64,000 bases of DNA from Pipra filicauda (lineage: Eukaryota; Chordata; Aves; Passeriformes; Pipridae), in contig NW_024104998.1 in assembly GCF_003945595.2 (NCBI RefSeq), forward strand, positions 451,224 to 515,223, read 5' to 3'. The position numbers and the translations under genes were made by a program. Below, in pieces: positions 1 to 11,700 of the stretch. How positions within the stretch are numbered: position 1 is the first letter of the stretch; each line of letters begins with the position of its first letter. The notes below the pieces were generated by a model. That model had not been told where the DNA came from and did not search any database. It saw only the letters and a list, made by a program, of their open reading frames with translations.

Positions 1-380
1 AATTTTTTGTTTACATATATCGTCTCCCTTCGGCTGATTAACCCGACCTAACACGCAGATAACTACGTGCGTTTGATTTTAAAACGTACATAATATTTTT
101 TGGATTTGGTTGCAGCTGTCAATTTTATTTCACTCATTTAAGAAGCAATAAATATACCTCCTAATGACCAAAGACTGGTGGTATATCCTTTGCGTCTAAA
201 GTAGCTCGCTGCCCATCAGACAAGTGGTTTGCCGATCGTCAAACTTAGTTTCTTCTAGTTGCTATATTTTTTCATTTATTTGGTGTTCGCTCCCGTTGTT
301 TGGTCTAGTTTTTTGTTTTAGTTTGGTTGGGGGCGTTGGTGGTTTTTTTGGGTGTTTTTTTTGCATCTCCTGAAACGCCG
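1..380. other. Upstream flank, AT-rich then T/G-rich
   Basis: No gene. A T/G-rich low-complexity tract occupies about 282-363. Confidence 0.7.
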
Positions 381-920
381 TTGCGAAGGTCAGCGCGGTG
401 CCGGGGAGGGAAGAGAGCCTCTCAGAAAGACAGCAGGGCAGTGCCTTCCGTACAGCAGAATTCAGAGTTGGTGAGACACTGCAGCCGCTGCCACCAGCTG
501 GGTAGGAGCGAGGGTGGCACCGGCGAACGCTTCACCGCATTCGAGGGAAGGCGCCTTCGCTCCGCCAGGAACAGTCTTTCGGACAGTGGCCGGTGCTGCT
601 CGCGTCGAGGGGGATCGCGGCTCTGCCGCCGCCGCCTCCTCCTCGCCCCGGCCCCTCGGGCCCGCTCAGCCGGGCACCCTGTTGAGGGGCTCGGCCGGAG
701 AGCGGAGCTGAGCAGAGGGGAGCGGATCCGCCCGCTCTTGCTTCCCGGCCAGGCGCGCTCTGCCGGTGTACCCGGGTGCACTCTGGCCGGGACCGGGCGT
801 GCCGGGGGCGGGCGTCCTCCCCCTGCCCCGCAGGCTTCGCGGTGGTCGCGGGCCCCGACAGCACCGGCCCCCGGCGCCTGCCTCGGCTGCTGCTCGCCCT
901 GCCGTGTTATGGTCACTGTT
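380..920. other. CpG-rich block 5.5 kb upstream of ISL1
   Basis: Dense CG dinucleotides and overlapping open frames on both strands that look compositional rather than coding. Possible distal promoter or CpG island of the ISL1 domain. Boundaries by eye. Confidence 0.6.
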
Positions 921-3660
921 GTTGATGAGGAGGACGTTATTCATTATTTAGGGGGACGGGGGCGGTGTGGGGGGGGTGTGGGGGTTTTGGGGTTTTTTTC
1001 CCTTTCTAAAGCCGCATTCCAGAGCCGGGGATTCTGGGCTGGTTTCCTGGGACGTGTAGAGGCGATTATTGTAGCGGCCCTAAGATAGGATGAGGGTATT
1101 TTGGAGAGGAAAATTACCCATGGGAATCAGCCTGTTTACGAGAGGGTAGGATTGAGGTGTCCCCTATGCATATTTATGGGAGGACAGACTCGTGGGGGAC
1201 AGGGTTATCCCGCTGCTTCCCATCTCTCCCGCCAGTCTGATTCCCGACGTGGGACGTGAGCCCTTTGGGACCCGCGCGGGGCCGGGCTCGGGTCATTGCC
1301 TCCTCTCACGGCCCACACAGCCCCCATGAGCAGCGGGGGAAACGAAAGGGTCCGATCACTCCGGCGGGACCCCCAACAGAGCCGGGACTTGAAAGCGGGC
1401 CTGAAACTCCCTCGCTAACCAGAAATTTCTGTTCACCACGGAGACAAAATCGCCGCTGTATTTCCTGTCCTCGAACACTTCCTGACACGGGGAAGATAAC
1501 AAAGGGGAAAGTTTAAAGTAATAAATATACCCGATCTGCTTCTCTCCTCTTCTGCGTTCGGGGCTGCCGGCGCTAAGGCCAGGCAGCACGCGACAGAAGA
1601 GAAACTGGGCTTTTCCAGTCCTCGGCCCGACCCACGCTCTGACATCTTCTTAACATCTTTTAGGGATTTTCCTCACCCCAGAATTTTGGGGGGTGCGTAT
1701 GGGGGGGAGGGTGTTTGTGTATTTACATCAACTTCCAGAGACCTCGCTCCCCTGCTTACACTACCCATGACAGTATGTCCATTTCCGACTGGATGAAAAA
1801 ATAGGGCCAGTGATGCCGGCCAGTCCTATGGTGACACTCTGAGTGTTACTGAACTCCGAGAAGGCTCTAGGAGAGAAAGGATGGCTACTTTCTGCCTTTT
1901 TTTTTCTTTTATATTTTTTTTTAATTAAGCGGTAGCGGGATTTAATAAGCGAAATTGTATTATTAAACTCGGAAGGTTTCCTGGGCGCGCAGAAGCCCAC
2001 TGACAGGTTTTCTTCTGTTTTGATAGATTTAGTGCTGTTATGGTACACTTCTCCCTCACATGCAGTAGCTAAGACTCGAAGATTAAAGATCGCACACCTC
2101 TAGATGAGTCAAAGCCTGCATCCCGGAGCAGCTAATACATTTTGTGATTGATTTCTCTGCTTGTTTCCAGTTTCAGCCTTGTGCGAGACCTCTTCGTCTC
2201 TCGGCACATCGCACGGGCTCCTTGCCGCATTCCGCAAGACAGCGAGGGGAAATCCGAACCTCTGGGAACCTCAAATCCAGACTCTTCTTGCACAGCATCT
2301 TTTTGGTCCAAAGCTCCTCAAGAGAAGTTTTAAGCTAGAGCTGACGGAAAGAGCCTTTCTGCGTGCCCGAATGGCGAAGCTGCGCTAAACCACCGCCATG
2401 TCGTGGGACAAAAATAGCCCTCTCGACCGGAGCCGGAGGCGCGCTGCTTCTGTGGCCAGGTCACCTGCTCAAAGCCCCGGGAGGGTAAACGCGACAAGCC
2501 CCGGCGGGGCGGACAAGGAGCCCCTGATGCCCCGTTCCCACACGACGCTCGGCCGCCGCACCCTGGTACTGCCTCAGCCCCTAGCAAGGGCATCTCACCC
2601 ATGCCCTAGCGAGCCCACTACCTCTCCTCTGAAACCAGCAATACCTCTAATAATTTCACGAAGCTGATTTTTTCCTTCCTTTTTTTTTTTTTCCTTTCCC
2701 TAGGAAGCCATCCTGGTTTTCGCCACTAAGCAAATGCAGGACAGAATTTATAGCGGTGCTCTAAGGGACGGAAAGGGTTAATCGCCGCTGTCGGTTTTTT
2801 TTTTTTTTGTCTTTTTTTTGCCCCCGTTCCCTTCCCTCGAACGCATATAATCTCATTTGAGCCCCTCAACGTGATGAAAGCTGTTGATTGCTGTGTAGAG
2901 TCACCGACTTTTAGCAGGCTCTCCCAGCCCCCATCCCAAAAATAAATAAATACGAAAAGGGAGAAAAAAAATACGTATATTTTCGGAAGTGTCTCAAATA
3001 TGTACAAATCCCATTTTATGTCTTCCCATTCATGTGTATATTGATATCATAAAAGATAAATCCTTCAGCAGGATTTTTCTCTCAATACCTTATTCATTGA
3101 AACTGGCAGTTCCACTCATTATTCCACTCCCTTAAACCCGATTCTGATGTCGGCTAAATATAGAGCTTCACCTTACTGGGAACGCGAATCGAATACACAG
3201 TAAGCAAATCAGTAGCACAGGAGGGGGAAAAAACCCTTGATCAAAGCCCTCCTTTTCTTCCCAATCGTGGTTTGTTGGGGCGGAGACAGGTTTCTCGCTT
3301 ATTGCACATCATTTCCAAAGATCAAGCTTAACATGCAGTCGTCTCTTCCAGAAGTAGTAGTTAAACCAAAAGTTACGGGGTGGGGGTTAATAGAATTACA
3401 GATTGAATTATTTTCAAACAAGGGTGTAACGGTGAAAAATAAGGTGTGTTATTTCAAAGCTGGGAGGAGCTGTACTTTAATCAGGTCAAATTTTCAAAAG
3501 ATATACAAACATCCAAGCGGGAAAAAAATGCATAAGATGCCGTGCGGAAAAATACCTTCCATCTTTCAGTCTTGGAAAACCCTGGGATTTTTTTTTGGTT
3601 TTTTCCTCAGTCATTGAGGTGAATTTTTTTTTTTTTTAAATTACTCGGACCTTTTTCCAG
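921..3660. other. Upstream flank, mixed composition, no gene
   Basis: Contains short G-runs near 970-980, a moderately CpG-rich stretch at about 2180-2580, and T-runs near 2680 and 2797. Several stretches (for example about 1920-2050 and 3010-3210) look complex and gene-like in base order without being open, as conserved non-coding DNA often does; this cannot be settled without alignment. Confidence 0.5.
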
Positions 3661-4080
3661 CTCGCAGCGCGTGAGGTCACCCTGGGGGAAGGGGGGGGGG
3701 GTATGGGAGAAAGGGGGGCCTGGGCATGCCCCATGGGGAGGGTTTGGGGGGGGGGGGGGTGTGACATTTGCAGAGGGGAAGAAACACAAAAGGTCTGACA
3801 CGGGCCCACCGCGCGGGGCCGCGGTCGGTCGCCCCTCGGCCAGCAGAGGTCGCCGCGGTCTCTGCGCGCCCGGGAGCGGGGAGAGGCCGGTCGGGCACCG
3901 CGCGGTGCCCGCGGAGCGAAGCCCCCGCCCCGAACGCTGCAACGCCAAGCGCAGCACCGCGGCCACGCGCCGGAGCAGCGGGGGCTGCGGGGGCACCGGC
4001 AGGCACGGGGCGCGGCGCTGACCTCCGGCCCAGCCCGACCCGACCCGGCCCGGACGACACCGCAGCCCGCCAATTTGAGT
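3661..4080. other. CpG- and G-rich block 2.4 kb upstream of ISL1
   Basis: G-runs of 11 (3691-3701) and 14 (3746-3759) precede a strongly CpG-rich stretch (about 3805-4060). Open frames here on both strands are compositional. Possible CpG island or G-quadruplex-forming region. Confidence 0.6.
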
Positions 4081-5789
4081 GAAATTGGCCATTTACTAGC
4101 GATTTGCCCCAAACACGTGCCAGGCTGACCGAAGCCGCCACTCTTGGCAGTCGTTCGTCATAACTGGTTTTTTGTTTACTCGGTTAACACAGAGAATTAT
4201 AGCTGTTATTCTTATACCTAATTACCTAGGTATACATAATTATACGTATGCCTAGTTTTATATATATATATATATGTATGTATATACGCACACACATGTA
4301 CACTCTCCCCGAACACATATATGTATACCGCCAGTTTCTTGGGTGTGGAAGTGATCACCTATCAGAGTTGCATTTCCCACTGTTTAATTTAAACGTTGCA
4401 TTTAAACGTTGAATATGTAAATTAACTGTGTGCGCGTGTTTACAACCCTGTCTTTACCTCCTGAAACTATCTTGAGATCATTTCAAGGCAGTTTAGTTAT
4501 CTCCACAAGTGGCAACGTTGAATCCCACTTCTTGTTTGAAATAAACCTGGAGGGTGTGTTTGTCCCCTCAGCTTGAGAAAGGAAAATATCTTGCAAACTT
4601 AGGAATCCGAGAAGGTCCGTTGTTTAGTAGCTGTCTCATCAGCAAATGCGAGTTTCAGAACTATTTCTTGGTTGTTTCATTTCCATCAGATTTCTCCTAG
4701 GTAAATTATTCTGCATGAATATGGCTTTGCCTCTCTTACACCCAAACTCAGGTGCCTTTTAAAAACATAGGACATTGAAAACAAATATATTTTCCTGACG
4801 CATAGTGATTGGAGGGCACTTCTACACTACGTTGTTGAGGGCGGTGTAACAGTCCATATGGAACAGAAGACAAAAATGGGATCTAAACAAACTCAAAAGG
4901 AACGTTTAAATCCCGGGGTGGAGAGGGTGGGTGTCAGAAGGGCATGGGGCGGACACGCTCGGGAACGGGTACAGTTCCACACAGGGACTAAAGGACAGGC
5001 ACCGACTAGCCGAACCGGAGCCTGCCCTTTGAAAAACACACACAAAGAAATCAGTGCCCACGGGAAAGCTGCATTTTGCCTGGTTTGGGAAACTTTCAGA
5101 TAACTGCCCGCTGGAGTCCGAGGTGCGCCGTGCGCCCCTGAGCAGCCGCGGTCGCGGACACCGCACCGCACCGCGCTTGGCCGCGGCTCTCGGCTGAAGG
5201 AATCCCCACATCGCCTCCAGGGAGCAGCGCTGCAGATCCTTTCTAACAGCAAGTCTGCTTCTTCTCTCCATACCTTTTTTAATAAGAATTTTAAGGGATT
5301 CTCCTTGGGGAAAGGCAGAACTTCTTGAGAGACAATTTCAGGTAAATATTTGTACCTCCTTCGATCTTGTATTCAACAGAAATACATGAAGATTTTATCC
5401 GCGGTTTTAAGAGAAAAGGAGGCTGGAGGGCAACCTCAAATCGTCCCATCTCGCGGCTGGGGCCATAACTCGCCAGCCCACCCTGCCCTCCCTCGGGGAG
5501 CTCGGGGCAGTTCCGCCTGGTCAAACCGGAGCGTGGAAAGATAAACGTTCTGAAAGGAAACAATTGGGCTAATACCACAACTAAAAATAATACATGTACA
5601 TATATATGTGTGTGTGTGTGTATATATGTATATGTATATATATGTATTTATGGAAATGGTACACACGGTATGGTAAACCCGGCGGGGCGGGGGGGGGGGG
5701 AAAGGGATGAAGGAGCCCGAGAGGGGGCTCGGGGAAAGAGCAGAACGAAAGGTGTAACAGGAGATAAGCGGTGGAGATGGAGGAGAAGC
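4081..5789. other. Proximal upstream flank, no gene
   Basis: Mostly AT-rich, with a TA-rich tract (about 4257-4300), a short CpG-rich patch (about 5110-5230), a TG/TA microsatellite (5599-5652) and a 12-G run (5689-5700). Confidence 0.7.
5599..5652. repeat. TG/TA dinucleotide microsatellite
   Basis: Alternating TA, TG and TA dinucleotides just upstream of the promoter. Confidence 0.9.
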
Positions 5790-6000
5790 GAACATGAAGA
5801 AAAGTATAAAAGGAGGGAAACACAAATAAGGAGCAGGGGGAAAAGTTGCCCGGGCGAACCCGAGCCGGGCCCGCGGCGCCGCCAGACGCCGAAACACGAT
5901 AATGGGGGGGGGCCGCTGCGCCCCGCCGCCCGCCGCCAATGGGCGCGCGCGGGCGTGACGTCCCCGCGCGTGACGTCGGGCCAATGGCGAGAGGGCTGAG
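5790..6000 (+). promoter_or_regulatory. ISL1: ISL1 core promoter region
   Basis: A TATA-like TATAAAA lies at 5805-5811. Downstream are two CCAAT boxes (5936-5940 and 5981-5985) flanking two CRE cores TGACGTC (5956-5962 and 5971-5977) set 15 bp apart. The block is CpG-rich and lies about 0.5 kb before the start codon, close to the usual ISL1 5'UTR length. The exact start site cannot be read from sequence: it could be about 30 bp after the TATA-like box or, as in many CpG-island promoters, near the CRE/CCAAT cluster. Confidence 0.65.
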
Positions 6001-6462
6001 TTGGAGCAGAGAAGTTTGAGTAAGAGATAAGGGTGAGGCGAGTGCCCGCAGCCGCCAGCGCCCAGCTCGGCACCGCCGCGCCTCCGCAGCGCCACTGCAC
6101 CGCACCGCCACCGCACCGCGCCCGCACAGCGCCGCTACCGCACCGCCACCGCACCGCTACCGCTCCGCTCCGCGTGGCCGGATCCCGCCGCGCCCCCGGC
6201 GCCGCGCCCCGCACCGCGCGCCCCCTGCGCTCTCCGCAGCCCTGACAGTGTCTCCCCACGTCGGTGGTGTTTTGTGCCGGTTTTTTTTTTCCTTTTTTTT
6301 TTTTCCCCCCGATTTCCATTTTTTTTTTCCTTTTTATTATTACTACTACTTTTTATTTTTTTTTTTATTTTTGTTTTTTAGCGACAGCTCTCAAACCTAC
6401 TTTGGGGTCTTAAAACGAAACCGTACACCATTTCACTGTGGACATTACACCCTCTTTCAGAT
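5990..6462 (+). other. ISL1: Probable ISL1 5'UTR
   Basis: There is no ATG on the + strand from 5987 to the ISL1 start at 6463, so a transcript starting near the CRE cluster would have an AUG-free leader. The first half (about 6050-6240) is C/G-rich with repeated CCGCACCGC-type units; the second half (6281-6373) is a nearly continuous T-rich tract with C interruptions. The leader boundary is inferred, not shown by transcript data. Confidence 0.6.
6060..6170 (+). repeat. Degenerate GC-rich repeat (CCGCAC/CCGCTAC units) in the leader
   Basis: Short units of the form CGCACCGCC and CGCTACCGC recur about a dozen times. This makes the 5' leader strongly structured and prone to length change. It precedes the T-rich tract. 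Confidence 0.6.
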
Positions 6463-6490
6463 ATGGGAGACATGGGAGACCCACCAAAAA
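6463..6490 (+). CDS. ISL1: ISL1 coding exon 1 (start codon)
   Basis: Encodes the first nine residues (MGDMGDPPK) plus one base of codon 10, then a GTAAGG donor at 6491. A second in-frame Met lies at codon 4, also with G at -3 and +4, and could act as an alternative start. The very short coding part of exon 1 is typical of ISL1. Confidence 0.96.
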
Positions 6491-8745
6491 GTAAGGCGGA
6501 ATCTTTACCGTTGTTGGAATAAATGTGCTGTCTATTGTAACCGTGTCAGGCAGGCGAACTGCTAAAGTGCTGAACTTCATTTGAATGGTAGAGAAGGTGC
6601 CTTTGTTGCCATGCCTGCATGCTTGCTCTGTTTTAACGTCGTAGCGTTATATGTTAACAGCCTGGGGTCCTGCTCTCTTTTAAAGTTTGTGGAGCAGACA
6701 GGATTTTAATGGGATCTCCAACCACGGAGCCTTAAGTTCTTCTTGTGGTAAGACTGCGGTGAGGCTGACTATCCAGCACCTACTCGGTCTAGGGTAGTTA
6801 GCATTAGACTTACGAAAAAGAGCAAGTGACAACCGTAATGATGCTTGTTCTTGCTAGAAGCCTCGACTCCCCTCCTCTGAGGGAGAAGGCTGAATGGGAA
6901 GTGCACGCAGCCATGCTTCATCGTTTTCAGTCACAGCCTTTTAAAATATGAAATAATACACATAGCTGCTCTCCTCGTAAGGCAGGGCATTCAACCAAGC
7001 AAATAATAAAATAAAAATAAAACAACATGGGAGTTTGGAGTTTTGATTCCATGCAAGGCTTGTGAAATGAGGACCTTCACCCCAAAGACTCTTCACATTT
7101 GTGTTTTAACATATGTTCCGCCTCCTTTCTAAACGAGGCAAGGTTTTGATGGCACACTTCAGTTATCATCCAAAAGTGCAATACAAAAAACCCCGAAACC
7201 CAAGACCAACAAACCCATTAAAAAAACAACCAAAACCCCACACAAAATCCCCCAAAACAAACAAAAAAAGGCAAAAACCAAACAAGAACACTCCCAGAGT
7301 ACGCTTTATAAGGGAATGGCATTAAAAGTGTGTTTATCTCTGTAGGAGAGTAAACGGTTAGTCAATCATGTATTTATTTTCATTTCAGAAAAACGTCTGA
7401 TTTCCCTATGTGTTGGTTGCGGCAATCAAATTCACGATCAGTATATTCTGAGGGTTTCTCCGGATTTGGAATGGCATGCGGCGTGTTTGAAGTGTGCAGA
7501 GTGTAATCAGTATTTGGACGAGACCTGTACGTGCTTTGTTAGGGATGGCAAAACCTACTGTAAAAGAGATTATATCAGGTATGCCATTTATGTTAATTCT
7601 TCGGTGAGATTTTATAGTGTTTAATTCTTTGGTGAGATTTTATTTTTATTTTTAACTTTATAAATTTGACAGACGCATTAAGAGGAAAAATTGTGAGGAA
7701 GAGGGTAAAAGACAATTCGTATATTTTTAAGTGGTTTCCAATAGATAGACCGGCAAGGAGAAAAGGTAGTCGTGAAGTTTTTTATTCCTTAAATTCAAAT
7801 GCAAATTTCTGTATAAACAAAACCAGGTTCGAGACTGTGTAGGATCTTTCTGAGGACTTTGTCAAGGCAACCTCTGATTCTAACGAAATGGGAAATCATA
7901 GATAATGGATATTTTTAACCATGTAGATATTATGAGCAACATAGAAGTGATTGCTTTCTAACACAACCTGAGAAAAGCATCCCTCTGTGTTTTTGCAAAG
8001 GCATAATGGCATTCATAAGAAAGGCTCTTCAATCACGTATGCCGCAAAAATAAATACACGGGTGAAAAAAAAATCTTAAACCAGGCCTGTCTAAAACAGA
8101 AAGCAAAAGGAAAACAGAAACAAACCCCAAATTTCCTTCATATTGAAGGTTCCTTTTATGGCGATGTTAAAACCTAGACTGAAATGTTTCTTAGCTAAAA
8201 TAACTGACATTTAATCTTTTTAAATATTAACCCCTTTGGTGATATCTGACTGCCTTTGCTTTCTTATCTTATCTGTACTGATGAATTAGACAGACCAGAT
8301 CAAATTGCCCATCATCTGTTCGTGAACAATTGGGTATATTTAGATAATGGAACCGCTTCCTTCCTCACATTAAAATCTGGTAACTGATAAAATGTGAACG
8401 TTGCCAATCCTGACACTATAGAGAAACCAAAGCAAGAATTTCGAGTGTGTTTATTATTTGTGCTCCTGGCTCATGCTGATCCATTTCAGTGTCACCTACC
8501 GGGTTTGCCAAATCAGAAGTTTGCATGACACTGTGGTATGAAAAGTATTTTTTTCTACAGAAAGTTTTGGAAGCAAGTCTCCGAGACACCTAAAATATCG
8601 TCTGATTTCTGTGTAATTCTGAACTGAAATAAACCCCTTGACTCTTTCCTGCTCCAGTGCACAATTTATAAACAGATCATTCCTTCAAACCATTGTGATA
8701 TTATTCTCTAAGTTCTATAATGATGAAAACCAGAGCTTTTAAGCT

Positions 8746-8780
<35 letters not shown>

Positions 8781-11700
8781 TTCATTCTTTACTTTTAAAC
8801 GAACTTTGGAGCCATTCTTTTAAGTGTTGTCCTTTCACTGATTTCAAATGAAAGGAAAACGTTTGGACTGGATTGTGTTCACTTACCTCCTGATAAAACT
8901 CAGCGGGAGAAATTTAAGCAGAAAAAAAAATGCTGCTCTATTAAGTTAATATGGAATACATTTAATTGTCTACAATTTAAAAAGGAAGATGTATGTTACA
9001 TGCAAGGTGACTTTGAATTAGACCGTAAGCCAATCTATAGTTGTCAATCCTGTGGGCAACTACCGCAACTTTTGTACATATGAATGCACATGCTTTACGA
9101 TCACTCTGTTCTTTTGCTGTCTAGCTGTTTGTTTGGGGTTTTTCTTCTCAAAACTATAATTCGGATATATGTAGCTCTGAATACAGGACTAGCACATCTT
9201 TATAGCCGTAGCAGCTAAAGAAGTATTTAAGTAACATCTATACCCACATGCATGTTTTACAGACTGTATCTCCAAGGAAGTATACTGGTGAGGAAATGAA
9301 TGGGAATAAATATTAGCCTAGTTTTTAGGAGCAGTTTTCACAGTTGTCTGGATCGTGAGCGTGCATATGTGCGTATATCCGTACATTTGCAGAAAGATGT
9401 TAATTTTACATCGTATTAAGAAGGCTTCTGGCTAAAGAGCACTCGGTTGGGAGCCAAAAGACTGCAGTGCTAGACACCCGAATTGGAGGATTTTCTCGTG
9501 TTTATCTACTGATGGGTGAACTGCCCCGCTTTCCTCCACGGGAGACAAGGAGCCCACCATCCACTCCAGAAACGTATTATTTGTCTTGTGGGGCTGTCAG
9601 CAAGGAGCTGCCCTCTCATTCCTGCGGGAAAGCCTGAGCCCCGGCTCAAGGTGGGAGCGTCAGGAAGAGGGAAAACAGGGCAGGGAGGCTAAGGAAGGGA
9701 CAGGCTGCAAAGCCAGAGCACCCAAACTGCCTTTTAGTTGGGGAGAGAAGTTACACTACTATATATGTGAGCCTGAGGAGACATGTGTGTATGCTTATAC
9801 TGTTGTTTCAAATTAACCTGGTGAGAGAGGACGAGGGGAAGAGACCGTGCGCTGGTAGTCTCCCCTGCCGTGTCCCAGAGGCTAAGCTAACGGCACTCCA
9901 GGCACACATCAAGCGGTACAAGTCCTGAGTGGGTTCCGCGCAAAAAATACGGCAGTTTGGTGAGGCTGGCAGGTTTGTATGCGTGGAGTGCATGGCAGCT
10001 TTGGCAGCGTCGCCTTTCCGTGGTGTGCCCGGGTAGTCCAGTTCAGTCCCAGGCCAGTTTAGGTCAGGTGAGGAGGCAGGGAGAGGACAGTAACGGCCCC
10101 ACTCCCGCTTCAGCCCGGGCGCTGGGACAGCAGGGAGAGGTCGGATCTCCTCGGGAAGCAAAGGGGTCCTTGTTTTTTTCTTCTTACACCTTTGCCTCAC
10201 CACTCTTCTCTTCCACCGTTGCTTTCGGGCCCCCTCCAACTTTTACGGCATGGGGATCAGCGCACGGACAGCAAACGAATCCGGCTTATTCCTTTCCTCT
10301 TCTGGTTTCTGTATTTTTCGTGCTTTTTAAAGAAGTGGATTGCGTGTGGCGCGTCTACGCGGGGCCAGGGGCTGCCCACGAGCGGGAGTGAAAACCTCTT
10401 TCTTTTTTCCTTTCCTTTCTCCCTCCCGCCCCTTCCCTACCCTCCCCTTCCCCCTCCCGTGCTCTCCCTCCTTCCCTTCCTTCTCTTTCTTTCTGGGCTG
10501 GGCCCTGCTCAGGTTATACGGCATCAAGTGCGCCAAATGCAGCATCGGCTTCAGCAAGAATGACTTCGTGATGCGCGCCCGCGCCAAGGTGTACCACATC
10601 GAGTGTTTCCGCTGCGTGGCCTGCAGCCGCCAGCTCATCCCAGGCGATGAATTCGCGCTGCGGGAGGACGGCCTCTTCTGCCGGGCGGACCACGACGTGG
10701 TGGAGCGGGCCAGCCTGGGCGGCGGGGACCCCCTCAGCCCCCTGCACCCCGCCCGGCCGCTGCAGATGGCAGGTACCGCCCGCGCCCAGCGCCGCGGGAG
10801 CCCGCGGGGTTTGGCGACGCCCGGCCCCGCGCTGGGCGGCAGGGAGAGCTCCACGCTCCCGCAGGGTCCCGCACCTCCTCGGAGAGGCGCCGGCGGCGGT
10901 GACTGCCCCACGCCCTGGGCTGCCGCGGGTCCTGCTGCCGCGAGAAACGCCCGCGTTCGCGGGACGCGTGAAGCGGGACACCTGCGGAGGGGCCGCACCC
11001 CCGCTCTTCCTGCCCCCAGCGCGCACCGCGTGCAGGAGTCCTCCGTCACACCCTCCCGAGCCCTGAGCCTGAGTCTGAGTCGGAGAGGGACGGGCCGCTG
11101 CGGCGAGCAGGTCTACGGCAAAGCGCCGGCCGATCTCTCGGCCGCCTCAGGAGCGTGTGCAGAAGCCGTTCTGAACGCTGGAGGAAGTGGGGTTCTAAAA
11201 GAGATAGGCTTCATAAGTACAGGCGAGCGCTCAGGCTGTAATTTAAAACTGTCAACAAGCTAATTTTCGGTAATTGTCTTTTAAAGTGACTCTGCCTTCT
11301 TGAAACGTTTCTCGTGTTTTGATGAGAATTTCATCTCAAAACTCAGCCTAGTAACTTCAGAGTCGCCCCACCTTACAACTTCATTCACACTTGTAGTTCT
11401 CGACGTGGCACGTCAGCTACTCAGAGACTCTTAGCTTTAGGAAGGGACATGTCTCTGAGGCAAACTAGGCTGGACGATACAAGGTTGGCCGGCATTATTG
11501 CTGTGCATGTAACTGTATCTCGGAAGGTTATTTGCAAAGTTTAGCTATGCTAAAACAGGCTCGTTTCCCTCTTCTGAGCTGCTTTCGGGTGACTTATCTT
11601 TATATAGGAAGAAATAATCCGGTACCTTATCAGGGCACAATTCTAGAGAGATTGTGCTCCCTATAGCGTGTTTGTGCATGTCTCCGAAAGGCTTATTGTG

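Noticed and set aside
327..1088. 253-codon + frame and overlapping - frames near the left end
   Set aside because: Arg/Gly/Pro/Ala-rich in every frame, starts in a T/G-rich tract, no domain; a composition effect of a CpG-rich block.
3838..3853. CTCF-like core (CCAGCAGAGGTCGC)
   Set aside because: One mismatch at a position usually important for binding, inside GC-rich DNA where such matches are common; not called without ChIP data.
6440..6462. Acceptor-like CCTCTTTCAG just before the ISL1 ATG, suggesting a 5'UTR intron
   Set aside because: Known ISL1 genes have a single first exon holding the leader and first codons; no convincing donor upstream was identified. Kept as leader sequence.
10340..11263. 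307-codon frame running through ISL1 exon 3
   Set aside because: It is exon 3 read through both splice sites into GC-rich intron DNA; the flanking parts have no similarity, and the splice sites and phases fit ISL1 exactly.
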